Part shown: positions 1 to 7,637 of the stretch, piece by piece | Numbering within the stretch: the first letter of the stretch is position 1 | How the letters are laid out: every line of letters begins with the position of its first letter | The notes under the pieces: generated by a model | The model's database searches: none | Seen by the model: the letters and a program-made list of their open reading frames with translations, nothing else | Told to the model about the DNA's origin: nothing | Program-made: the position numbers and the translations under genes | Assembly (NCBI RefSeq): GCF_024054565.1 | Contig: NZ_JAMXLR010000051.1 | Coordinates: 1 to 64,000 of the forward strand | Length of the DNA stretch: 64,000 nucleotides | Direction: 5' to 3' | DNA from: Aeoliella straminimaris | GTDB taxonomy: Bacteria > Planctomycetota > Planctomycetia > Pirellulales > Lacipirellulaceae

Positions 1-3
1 GAC

Positions 4-585
4 TCACGCCGCCAGGAAGGCTCGCAGCAGGTCGAAGCCTCGGTGAGTCAAGAAACTCTCGGGGTGGAACTGCACACCGAATAGCGGCAACTCCCGATGC
101 TGGATGGCCATGATCTCGCGGCCACCATGCGGCTCGTTGGCCCACGCGGTGACGGTGAAGTCGTCGGACAACGTCTCGGGGTCGATCACCAGGCTGTGGT
201 AACGTGTCGCCTGGATGGGACTCTCCAGTCCCTTGAACAGCCCCTGGCCATTGTGGTGAATCTGGTCGACCTTGCCGTGCATCAGGTTGCGAGCGCGAAC
301 GATCGTGGCGCCGTACGCCTGGCCCATCGACTGATGTCCCAGACACACGCCCAGCACTGGCACCTTGCCAGCCATGTGCTTGATGGCCTCGATCGAAACG
401 CCCGCTTCGTTGGGCGTGCAGGGCCCGGGCGAGACGATCAGACGCTCGGGCTTGGACTGCTCAATCTGCTCGGCGGTCCATTCGTCGTTGCGCACCACGC
501 GGACGTCCAGCGCACCATCGATCTCGCCCAACCGTTGCACGAGGTTGTAGGTGAATGAATCGTAGTTGTCGATGACCAGAATCAT
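4..585 (-). CDS. trpG/pabA: Anthranilate/aminodeoxychorismate synthase, glutamine amidotransferase subunit
   Basis: Class I glutamine amidotransferase of 193 aa. It releases ammonia from glutamine for a chorismate-using partner (TrpE or PabB) in tryptophan or folate synthesis. The N-terminus MILVIDNYDSFTYNLVQ is diagnostic of TrpG/PabA. The oxyanion region is followed by the nucleophile motif GVCLGHQS (Cys near residue 80), and the catalytic His-Glu pair lies in QFHPES near the C-terminus. I start at the second Met (585) because the conserved family start MILVIDNYDSF begins there; an upstream Met at 600 would add five residues. No partner gene is visible, so TrpG and PabA cannot be separated. 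The gene is divergent from the M20 peptidase. Confidence 0.92.
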   Translation of the reverse strand: MILVIDNYDSFTYNLVQRLGEIDGALDVRVVRNDEWTAEQIEQSKPERLIVSPGPCTPNEAGVSIEAIKHMAGKVPVLGVCLGHQSMGQAYGATIVRARNLMHGKVDQIHHNGQGLFKGLESPIQATRYHSLVIDPETLSDDFTVTAWANEPHGGREIMAIQHRELPLFGVQFHPESFLTHRGFDLLRAFLAA

Positions 586-725
586 AGCTTGAGCTCTCAT
601 TTATTCGCGGTTTTCTCATTCTACCTGCCCCCGTGTGGTGCTACTAGCGGCAAACGTCGCGGGGTGTTGTAATGACCGCTTATTACCCGCTTCCAGCTCA
701 CCCTACCCTCACCATTCGAGTCGTC

Positions 726-1928
726 ATGGCCAAGCGTCGCACCACGAAAAAATCCTCCTCTTCCGCCGCCAAGTCCCCCGAACTCGAACTGGTCATGCAG
801 CTAATGGCCATTCCCGGTGCGAGCGGTCAGGAGGGGGCCGTCATGGAGTTCATCCGCAATCGACTGGTGGCCGCCGGAGCCGACGCCAAGGCCCTGGTGC
901 ACGACAACGCCCACAAGAAGACACCGCTGGCCGGACAGGTGGGCAACCTGATCTTCAAATTGCCCGGCACCGTGCGGGGCCCCCGGCGGATGCTCTCGGC
1001 GCACGTCGATACGGTTCCGGTATGCGTGGGCAGCCAGCCTGTGCTGAAGGGCAAGTTTGTCGAGTCGGCCGACCCGAACACCGGACTGGGCGCCGACGAC
1101 CGCTCGGGCGCTGCGGTGCTGCTGGCCACGGCCGAGAAGCTCTTAAAGGGCGATGTGCCGCGCTTCCCGATCACCTTTTTGTGGACCGTGCAGGAAGAGG
1201 TCGGCCTGTACGGCGCGCGGTACGTGGTGCCCTCGAAGCTGGGCAAGCCGCAACTCTGCTTCAACTACGACGGCGGCTCGGCCACCAAGCTCACCGTGGG
1301 AGCCACGGGTGGCTACCGCATGACCATCCACATCCATGGCATCGCCAGCCACGCCGGCGGCGCGCCGGAGCAAGGCGTGAGCGCCATCGCCATTGCGTCG
1401 CTGGCCATCGCCGACCTGGTGGAGAACGGCTGGCACGGGCTGATTGAAAAACCGGGCGGCACCGGCACCAGCAACGTAGGTGTGTTCGAGGGCGGCCAGG
1501 CCACGAACGTGGTGACCAACTACGTGAAGCTCCGCGCCGAAGCCCGCAGCCACGACAGCAAATTCCGCGAGCGAATCGTCCGCGAAATCGAAAAGGCGTT
1601 CCACCGCGCCTGCAAGAAAGTGAAGAGCGCCACCGGCAAGCGCGGCAGCATCGAGTTCGAAGGCCACCTCGACTACGACTCGTTCCGCCTGCCGAGTGAC
1701 GATCCCTCAGTGGCCGCGGCCAAGGCAGCCGTCGAAGCCGAAGGCCTCACCCCCACGATCGAAATCAGCAACGGTGGACTCGACGCCAACTGGCTGGCGG
1801 CCAACGGCGTGCCGGCCGTCACACTGGGCTGCGGTCAAAAGAACATCCACACAGTGGACGAGCTGCTGGACGTCGAGCAATACGAACTCGCCTGCCGCCA
1901 GGCAATGCGATTGGTTACGGCCGAGTAA
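726..1928 (+). CDS. M20 family metallopeptidase (PepT-like)
   Basis: Predicted cytosolic zinc di- or tripeptidase of 400 aa. The N-terminal catalytic part has the first metal motif SAHVDTVPVC and the second motif NTGLGADDRSG. The catalytic and metal glutamates are in VQEEVGLYGA. A dimerisation (lid) domain follows, with GIASHAGGAPEQG. The C-terminal metal His is in CGQKNIHTVDE. This order matches the M20 (PepT/ArgE/DapE) clan. The start at 726 (MAKRRTTKK) is preferred over an in-frame ATG at 672, because the upstream 18 residues look like translated leader. The lysine/arginine/serine-rich first 20 residues are an unusual extension. The exact substrate cannot be read. Confidence 0.85.
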   Translation: MAKRRTTKKSSSSAAKSPELELVMQLMAIPGASGQEGAVMEFIRNRLVAAGADAKALVHDNAHKKTPLAGQVGNLIFKLPGTVRGPRRMLSAHVDTVPVCVGSQPVLKGKFVESADPNTGLGADDRSGAAVLLATAEKLLKGDVPRFPITFLWTVQEEVGLYGARYVVPSKLGKPQLCFNYDGGSATKLTVGATGGYRMTIHIHGIASHAGGAPEQGVSAIAIASLAIADLVENGWHGLIEKPGGTGTSNVGVFEGGQATNVVTNYVKLRAEARSHDSKFRERIVREIEKAFHRACKKVKSATGKRGSIEFEGHLDYDSFRLPSDDPSVAAAKAAVEAEGLTPTIEISNGGLDANWLAANGVPAVTLGCGQKNIHTVDELLDVEQYELACRQAMRLVTAE

Positions 1929-1943
1929 CCTGGGAGCTGCGTT

Positions 1944-2216
1944 CTAGATCCCCAAGTTCGCCAGGCCGTCGGCCAGTTGTCCCAGGGTTTGGGCCAGCTT
2001 GGGATGCTCTGCTTCGAACTCCGACATCATGCTGCGCAAGTGCTCGCTGCTGGCCTGCGGCGTGTCGCCCTCGCCGGTATGCTCGCCGCTGAGCACTTTC
2101 ACGATGTCCTGCATCACGGTGGTCAGCATCTGTTTGGTCGAGTCGTCCACCGAATCGACGGTGCTCAGCTCCTGGTGCAGCTTGGTGAGTTCGTTGCGGA
2201 GTTGCTCGCTGTCCAT
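1944..2216 (-). CDS. DUF4404 family protein
   Basis: Small acidic helical protein of 90 aa. It has the pattern LRNELTKLHQEL, then a predicted second helix (TTVMQDIVKVL), then SEFEAEHPKLAQTLGQLADGLANLGI, which is how I recall DUF4404 proteins. Function is unknown. It has no signal peptide or membrane segment and is probably cytosolic. I start at MDSEQLR (2216); an in-frame Met at 2228 adds four residues. It converges on the M20 peptidase gene with only 15 bases between the stop codons. Confidence 0.75.
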   Translation of the reverse strand: MDSEQLRNELTKLHQELSTVDSVDDSTKQMLTTVMQDIVKVLSGEHTGEGDTPQASSEHLRSMMSEFEAEHPKLAQTLGQLADGLANLGI

Positions 2217-2262
2217 GACGCGTACCAATCAGAAGAGAGATGTGGGAGGCTAATCTACCCCC

Positions 2263-2271
2263 ATTGTACCA
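2263..2271 (-). promoter_or_regulatory. Candidate extended -10 promoter for the DUF4404 gene
   Basis: On the minus strand the sequence reads TGGTACAAT, an extended -10 box (TGn plus TACAAT), about 47 bases upstream of the DUF4404 start. No good -35 hexamer is present at 17 bases. It is a motif match only. Confidence 0.35.
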
Positions 2272-2352
2272 AAACTGCCCACCATGGGGCCAACAAGAAT
2301 CGCCCGCGCCGGCCCTGGCAAACGGCCTGCGGGCTACCAGATTGCGGATGCG

Positions 2353-3159
2353 CTAGCCGGCCACTTTGGCGGACCAGTTCACCTGTCCGTAGGCGGTTTC
2401 GACGATGCCCGTGTCGATGATCGCGGTCGACGCGGCGGCCCCCACCACCAGCGAGAAGTCGGCCAACCGGGCCACCTGCCGCGGAATGCCCTGCGACAAT
2501 GCGTATACCAGGCGCAAGGCGTCTTCGGTGAACACTGGTTCCAGCCGGCCGGCCATCATCAGGGCGTGCTGCAGGTAGTCGACGGTGGTGTCCTCGTCCC
2601 AGGCGTAGAGTTCGATCCTCAGGTCGATCAGCTCCAACAGGCAGTCGGGCCAGCGTTGGGCTTCGCTGGGCGTGGCGGCCAGCACCACGGTCCAGCAAGC
2701 GCCAGCCATGCCGGCGACGCGCGACAAGCGAACCAGTTGCTGGCACAAATCGGGCCCGGCCTGCCCGGCATCGTCGACCAGCACCATGGCCGATTCGCGC
2801 CGCCAGGCGTGCTCGGCCGCCGTGTCGGCCAGCCTTTGCCATAGTCGCGAAATGCTATCGCCCAGGGACGGCTGGGCATCGAACCCGCAGGCGATCTGCC
2901 ACAACAGCTCCCGCGGGGTCATGCCAAAGGCGTCGACCTCGGCCACGTAGCGGCCGTCGCGCGTGCGATGCCGCTGGGCGTCGGCCAGCACCATGGTCTT
3001 ACCCATACCTCGCGCGGCCACCAGCGCCCCCAGTGCCCGCCGTTCGGTGGCCAGATAGTCGATCCGCGCCAGCGCCTCCTGATGAGGCGGCGCGGGATAA
3101 ACCTCGCTGCTGGGCCGATAGGGCGAATGTTCGAGCTGCCAGTGACGCAAGTAAGACAT
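2353..3159 (-). CDS. ExeA/GspA-like AAA ATPase
   Basis: P-loop ATPase of 268 aa. It opens with MSYLRHWQLEHSPYRPS, close to the N-terminus of general-secretion-pathway protein A (ExeA) ATPases. A variant Walker A, AARGMGKT, lies near residue 50. The Walker B strand MVLVDDAGQ lies near residue 130 and ends in Asp-Asp where Asp-Glu is usual. Sensor and lid regions follow (LYALSQGIPRQVARLADF). There is no membrane or peptidoglycan-binding domain, so this is the minimal cytosolic form common in planctomycetes. Whether it serves type II secretion is unproven; no Gsp genes are adjacent. Confidence 0.72.
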   Translation of the reverse strand: MSYLRHWQLEHSPYRPSSEVYPAPPHQEALARIDYLATERRALGALVAARGMGKTMVLADAQRHRTRDGRYVAEVDAFGMTPRELLWQIACGFDAQPSLGDSISRLWQRLADTAAEHAWRRESAMVLVDDAGQAGPDLCQQLVRLSRVAGMAGACWTVVLAATPSEAQRWPDCLLELIDLRIELYAWDEDTTVDYLQHALMMAGRLEPVFTEDALRLVYALSQGIPRQVARLADFSLVVGAAASTAIIDTGIVETAYGQVNWSAKVAG

Positions 3160-3274
3160 GGAAGCAGTAATTGGAGGATCGTGGACTAGGGATTGGGCAG
3201 CGCCCCCTTAATCGTCATAATCGGTCCCTCATGCCAGCTAACTTCACCTGCATTGTGCTAGCAGCACCCAACGA

Positions 3275-3967
3275 ATGTCCGATCGCTTCTATCTGCCGAC
3301 TCCCCCTGCCGATGGCCAGGCCACGCTCGATGGCCCCGAAGCACACCACCTGCTGCATGTGATGCGGGCGCAGCCGGGCGACTCGATCACGTTGTTCGAC
3401 GGCCAGGGGGGCGAGTATCCGGCCACCATCGAAAAGTGCGGACGCAGTGAAGTACTGCTGGAGGTTGGCGAGCGACTGGAGTTGAGCCGCGAACTTGCCA
3501 TCCGCATCACGGTGGGCGTGGCGCTGCCGAAGGGCGATCGGCAGAAGTGGCTCGTCGAGAAGCTCACCGAACTGGGCGCCACGCGCCTGGCAATTCTTTC
3601 CACCGAGCGCAGCGTGGCGGACCTGAAAGGCAAGTCGCTCGAGAAGCTCCGCCGTGGCGTGGTGGAAGCCAGCAAGCAGTGCGGCCGCAACACCTTAATG
3701 CAAATCGACGAGCCTCAGCCACTGGCCGAGTTCGTCGCGGGCGCCAGCGGTACGCGAGTGATCGCCCACCCGACGGGCCAGCCACTAAGCAGTGTGGAAT
3801 TTGCCGACCAGGTGTCGCTGCTGATCGGCCCCGAAGGCGGCTTCACCGACGAGGAAGTTGCCCTGGCCATCGACCAAGGCTGGCAATGCGTCGGCCTGGG
3901 TTCAAGCATTCTGCGCATCGAAACGGCCGCGCTGGCGCTGGTGGCCGTAGTGGCTTCGAATTCCTGA
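3275..3967 (+). CDS. rsmE: 16S rRNA (uracil(1498)-N(3))-methyltransferase
   Basis: SPOUT-class SAM-dependent methyltransferase of 230 aa that N3-methylates U1498 of 16S rRNA. The N-terminal PUA-like part contains LDGPEAHHLLHVMRAQPGD. The knotted SAM-binding motifs are LLIGPEGGFTDEE (near 185) and the C-terminal LGSSILRIETAALALVAVV. VALPKGDRQKWLVEKLTELG near residue 90 is also typical. Length matches the family. The ATG at 3275 leads straight into the expected N-terminus. It faces the next gene tail to tail. Confidence 0.92.
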   Translation: MSDRFYLPTPPADGQATLDGPEAHHLLHVMRAQPGDSITLFDGQGGEYPATIEKCGRSEVLLEVGERLELSRELAIRITVGVALPKGDRQKWLVEKLTELGATRLAILSTERSVADLKGKSLEKLRRGVVEASKQCGRNTLMQIDEPQPLAEFVAGASGTRVIAHPTGQPLSSVEFADQVSLLIGPEGGFTDEEVALAIDQGWQCVGLGSSILRIETAALALVAVVASNS

Positions 3968-3989
3968 CTCCCACTGCGGAACCGGCACA

Positions 3990-4490
3990 CTACTCGGTGT
4001 CGCCCTCGCCTGCTTTGGCTCGTTCGATCGTGCCGAACAAATTGCCACCATGGTCCCCGCCGCCCCAGTGCCCGGCGTAGTGGCCATCGTGGAACAACAC
4101 GCGAGCGCTGTATGTGCCGAGGCCTGGGAAGCCGATGTTATCGACCACCACCACGGGCGTGTCGCCGGCCCATTTCACGGGCAACGTCATCGGCAGCGTG
4201 ACATCGTGATCGCCGTAACGAATGCGAGCTTTGAACAGCCAGTTACCCTTGTTGTCGACCTTACGCACTTCGACCAGGTCGTAACGCTCGCCCCGCAGGC
4301 GAGGTGGACCCTCCTGCTGGCCATCGCCAGTCACGGTGAAGTACCCCACGAGCGTGGCGCCGGTGAGCATCTTGCTGAGCTTGGCCTCCTGCTCGTTGAC
4401 GGTGACCTCCTCGCTCGAGGCAGGCTCCTGCGCCCGCACCTGGCCAACTGCGATCACCACCAACAACAGGGAACAACTAAACGCCTTCAT
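3990..4490 (-). CDS. Secreted protein of unknown function
   Basis: Protein of 166 aa with a clear signal peptide (MKAFSCSLLLVVIAVGQVRA, cleavage before QEPASS). The mature part is acidic at its N-terminus and then predicted to be beta-rich, with YFTVTGDGQ, YDLVEVRKVDNKGNWLFKARI and DNIGFPGLGTYSARVLFHDGHYAGHW. It ends in a Gly/His-rich stretch (GHWGGGDHGG). I recognise no family with certainty. It resembles small periplasmic proteins repeated in planctomycete genomes. I start at 4490, since an in-frame ATG at 4496 would add only two residues. Confidence 0.7.
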   Translation of the reverse strand: MKAFSCSLLLVVIAVGQVRAQEPASSEEVTVNEQEAKLSKMLTGATLVGYFTVTGDGQQEGPPRLRGERYDLVEVRKVDNKGNWLFKARIRYGDHDVTLPMTLPVKWAGDTPVVVVDNIGFPGLGTYSARVLFHDGHYAGHWGGGDHGGNLFGTIERAKAGEGDTE

Positions 4491-4589
4491 CGCCAAATCT
4501 CCGAGGCTCGAGGTAACGGACTGAGGACAACCTGAGTTGCCTTCAATCTACCGAGCCGGCGAGCGGCAAGCCAGCGTTACCGAGATTTG

Positions 4590-5255
4590 CTATCGCAGTC
4601 GCGGCGCCGCGGGATAGTAGCGGCTGGTGTTCAGGTACCGGGTGCCATGACCGGTACTGGGAACGCCGCCGCTGGAGTTTTGCACGGCTTCGCCATACGA
4701 AACGGTGCGAACCTGCCGCTCGAGCGAGCGAAATTCCAGCTGTGCGCGGCGGTTGGCTTCCTGCTGCCGCAGGGCTGGGCGGACATAGGCGAAGTAGTTT
4801 GGCGGTGCCTCGTCCGACTCTTCGTGGAACAGGTTCATGTAGGGGCTAACCGTCGGTGCGTTGCTCACGGTGCCTTCAAACGGCTTGGGAGCCTGGCGAA
4901 CTGGCGGTGGCGACGTCATGCCGGTCGACGGCCGATAAGGCAGCTGTGACAGCGCCCGGGCCGAAGTTGTGCCACCGTAGAAGTCGAGCACGTTCTTCAC
5001 CCGACTTGGCAGGTGAGCGGTCGACTCGACACTCAATCGCTGCGCCGTGTTGGGACTCACCAGCGGTGCATGCGGCGCCGGAGCCGGCCGCGCGGCGGGA
5101 GCAGCCGGGGCGACTGGAACCGCAATGGGTGCCTTGATGTCGGGTTTCGCCCAATTCGGTACTGCGGGCGGTGCGTCGTTCTGTCCCCACGCCACCGGCG
5201 TGTGCAAGCAGGCAAACAACAGGGTGAGAGTCCATCCCAAAAGTCTGGTCGACAC
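4590..5255 (-). CDS. Secreted proline/alanine-rich protein of unknown function
   Basis: Protein of 221 aa with a signal peptide (MSTRLLGWTLTLLFACLHTP, cleavage near WGQ). A low-complexity Pro/Ala segment follows (about residues 40-65), consistent with a cell-wall or periplasm-spanning linker. The rest is Arg/Pro/Ser-rich, with VKNVLDFYGGTTSARALSQLPYRPS and FAYVRPALRQQEANRRAQLEFRSLERQV. I see no enzymatic motif. It is co-directional with the secreted protein at 3990-4490, but a 99-base gap separates them. Confidence 0.65.
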   Translation of the reverse strand: MSTRLLGWTLTLLFACLHTPVAWGQNDAPPAVPNWAKPDIKAPIAVPVAPAAPAARPAPAPHAPLVSPNTAQRLSVESTAHLPSRVKNVLDFYGGTTSARALSQLPYRPSTGMTSPPPVRQAPKPFEGTVSNAPTVSPYMNLFHEESDEAPPNYFAYVRPALRQQEANRRAQLEFRSLERQVRTVSYGEAVQNSSGGVPSTGHGTRYLNTSRYYPAAPRLR

Positions 5256-5393
5256 AACGACCTCCCGATAAGCGAGTAACAGACGAGCAACCGCGGCGGT
5301 GCACCGCTACGAACTCACTAATCGTCAAACTCAACCATCGGACTTTGGGAATAATGCCGCGCAACCCAACGAGCGAGCCGCGGGGATGGAAGG

Positions 5394-6578
5394 TCACCCC
5401 AGCATTGCTAGCAACGTTTCTTTTGTTTTGGCGGAATCGAGTTTCACCAGATAACCCAACGCAGTTGTCAGCGATCCGTGCTGCGATTCGGTCACAGGTA
5501 CCGCCGCGCCGGCCGGTGGTTCCTGCGGCACCACTACGTCGGCGATCCGCTCGAGCAAGGTCTCGACGCCCTCGCCGGTGGTGGCGGAAGTCGCAACGAG
5601 CGAGTCGTCGGCTTGCGGGCTTAGCTGCTCGCGCTGATCAGTGGCTAGCAGATCCACCTTGTTGATCACTTGAATCATCGGCTTGCCTTCCACCCAATCG
5701 TCAAACACTGTCGCGGGCTCACGACCCGCCAGGTGGTTTTGGGCGTCGGCAACGCGGAGCACCAGGTCGGCCCGCGCCAGTGCCCGCTGCGCTAGTTCGA
5801 TGCCAGCTTGCTCGACGCCTGTGGCCTGCAGTCGCAATCCGGCCGTGTCGATCAGCTCCACCGCCCAACCGTCGATGGCCGTGGTGGCAGTCACCACATC
5901 GCGGGTGGTCCCGGGCAAATCGAACACGATGGCCCGCTCGTAACCCACCAGGGCGTTGATCAGGCTGCTTTTACCAACATTGGGCGGGCCGGTGAGAACC
6001 ACGCGGGCGGGCTGTGTGAGCCGCTTGCCCAGTGGCCAACGGTCGCTGAGCGTCTGGATCGCCTGCTGTACTTCGTCCCACAGCTCGCTATCCAGCAAGG
6101 CAATGATTCGCTCGATTTCAGTCCGCAGCGCTCCACTCCATTGGTCGAGCAGCACGAGCGCCGCCTTCTCGGTTGGCGCTCGGCCCAGCAGTTCGCTGGC
6201 GGCCGCGGCCAACGGGTCGTGGCCGCTGGTGATGAGCCACGACACGGGGTCGACGCGCTGGCAGCCGACCTCGACCAGCGACTCGACAAGGGCACGGCTC
6301 GCCGCGATGCCGCCATGACAATGAATCTCGACACGGCCTGCAAACCGCGTGACCACCACCTCCTCTCGCCCCGCGACGCTCCAGCGACCGAACGCCACCC
6401 GGCCCTGAGGAATCTCGGCCAGCCGCTTACCGCTGGCGGCCACGAACAGCGGTGCTACCACGTCGGCCGCGTCCGGCCCGTCGACACTTACCACCGCAAT
6501 CGCCCCCCGCCCATGTGGTGTGAGCACGCAAACGGTTGGCTTGTGGTCGGGGTGATGGTCGATCATGGGGTCGGACAT
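5394..6578 (-). CDS. MnmE/TrmE-like GTPase lacking the C-terminal CIGK motif
   Basis: GTPase of 394 aa of the TrmE-Era superfamily. The N-terminal part has the MnmE-type segment VEIHCHGG (near 83). The G domain is complete: G1 GPPNVGKS (197-204), G2 TTRD (224-227), G3 DTAG (244-247) and G4 NKVD (306-309). True MnmE installs the xm5 group on U34 of tRNA with MnmG. Two hallmarks of MnmE are missing: the helical-domain segment resembling FTxRAFxNGKxDL and the C-terminal CIGK motif whose Cys is essential. The protein stops at KETLLAMLG. It may be a paralogue with another job. Start is MSDPM (6578); 6566 is possible. Confidence 0.75.
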   Translation of the reverse strand: MSDPMIDHHPDHKPTVCVLTPHGRGAIAVVSVDGPDAADVVAPLFVAASGKRLAEIPQGRVAFGRWSVAGREEVVVTRFAGRVEIHCHGGIAASRALVESLVEVGCQRVDPVSWLITSGHDPLAAAASELLGRAPTEKAALVLLDQWSGALRTEIERIIALLDSELWDEVQQAIQTLSDRWPLGKRLTQPARVVLTGPPNVGKSSLINALVGYERAIVFDLPGTTRDVVTATTAIDGWAVELIDTAGLRLQATGVEQAGIELAQRALARADLVLRVADAQNHLAGREPATVFDDWVEGKPMIQVINKVDLLATDQREQLSPQADDSLVATSATTGEGVETLLERIADVVVPQEPPAGAAVPVTESQHGSLTTALGYLVKLDSAKTKETLLAMLG

Positions 6579-6653
6579 TCAGGGTAGCTACGCTCGACAG
6601 AGCGGGGACTGACTCACCAGCAACGGCGAGAGTATCAGGCGTTATGGTTGGGC

Positions 6654-6678
6654 GTCCACCGTCTGGCGACGGCAGCCA
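6654..6678. repeat. Palindromic intergenic repeat, copy 1
   Basis: Nineteen bases, GTCCACCGTCTGGCGACGG, recur exactly at 32741-32759, and the next six bases match in part. The core CCGTC-TGGC-GACGG can fold into a short hairpin. It lies in the gap between the MnmE-like gene and the end of coaX, so it is a candidate REP-like element. Confidence 0.6.
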
Positions 6679-6701
6679 CTCCGACCGCCTCTGCTAGACA
6701 A

Positions 6702-7511
6702 TCAGCCGGCCGCCAAGGCCAATCCGGCCAGCACCAAATGCGGCAAGTAGCGGACGGTATAGTCCGGCGCGCCGAGCAGGCGGGCCATGTCGGGCGAAGT
6801 GCTTCCCGTCACGAACACTTGCGGCGGGGCGACCAGGCTGTCGCGCTGGCGAGCGATCAGTTCTCGCACCGCGCCCACGGCGCCCCAATACAGTCCGGCA
6901 TGAATGGCACTCGCCGTGTCGGTACCCACCGCCGGCGGCGACTTGCCTTCCATTGGTACGTACACTGCGGGAAGCGCATCGGTGCGGGCATGCAGGGCCT
7001 CGGCCGAGGTGCCGACACCCGGCAGGATGGCGCCACCCTGAAAGGCCCCCTCGGCCGAGAGCAGGTCGACGGTAATCGCCGTACCGAAGTCGATCACGAT
7101 GGCAGGTGTATCGGCGCGGCGAATGGCGCCAGCCGCCAGGGCCGCCGCCAGGCGGTCGATGCCCACTCGCTCGGGCTGTTGGGTGCGGTTCTCGAGGGCG
7201 AAGTCACCTCCAGCAAGCTGCCGAACGTTGTTCCACGCCCCGTCGTCGAACTCGTCGAGAAACTCCACCAGCGCGGTGGTGGCGGGCTTGCTGACGCTGC
7301 CAATCACGATGGGCGTACCGGGCGCGACGTGCTCGCTCAGCCAATCGGCCAGTCCCGCCACGTCGAACTCGGCGCGCCGCTCGGCCAGCGGAATGGCCAA
7401 CGTCTCGACCGGCTCGGGCAGTCCGGCGTGAAGGCCGGACTCACGATCGAACCGCCCCAGCTTCAACCGGCTGTTGCCAATATCGACGGCGACAAGGGAC
7501 TGAAGTTGCAT
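6702..7511 (-). CDS. coaX: Type III pantothenate kinase
   Basis: ASKHA-fold kinase of 269 aa that catalyses the first step of coenzyme A synthesis, pantothenate to 4'-phosphopantothenate. The phosphate-1 motif VDIGNSRLKLGRF is at the N-terminus. The pantothenate/dimer motif VGIDRLAAALAA lies near 130, followed by the phosphate-2 region VIDFGTAITVD near 152. PGVGTSAEALHARTDALP and GLYWGAVGAVRELI are also typical. Length and motif order match CoaX. It lies downstream of the larger M1 peptidase gene, on the same strand, 126 bases away. Confidence 0.92.
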   Translation of the reverse strand: MQLQSLVAVDIGNSRLKLGRFDRESGLHAGLPEPVETLAIPLAERRAEFDVAGLADWLSEHVAPGTPIVIGSVSKPATTALVEFLDEFDDGAWNNVRQLAGGDFALENRTQQPERVGIDRLAAALAAGAIRRADTPAIVIDFGTAITVDLLSAEGAFQGGAILPGVGTSAEALHARTDALPAVYVPMEGKSPPAVGTDTASAIHAGLYWGAVGAVRELIARQRDSLVAPPQVFVTGSTSPDMARLLGAPDYTVRYLPHLVLAGLALAAG

Positions 7512-7637
7512 GTACGGGAGCTAACCACGGAGAGACCAAGTCGAATGACCAACGTCCAGTTAACAATGACCCATGTTCCGAGGAATGTCCACTCCCTCAG
7601 GTTGGCCGTGGCGGATGTCGTCATTCGCCATGCCGGC

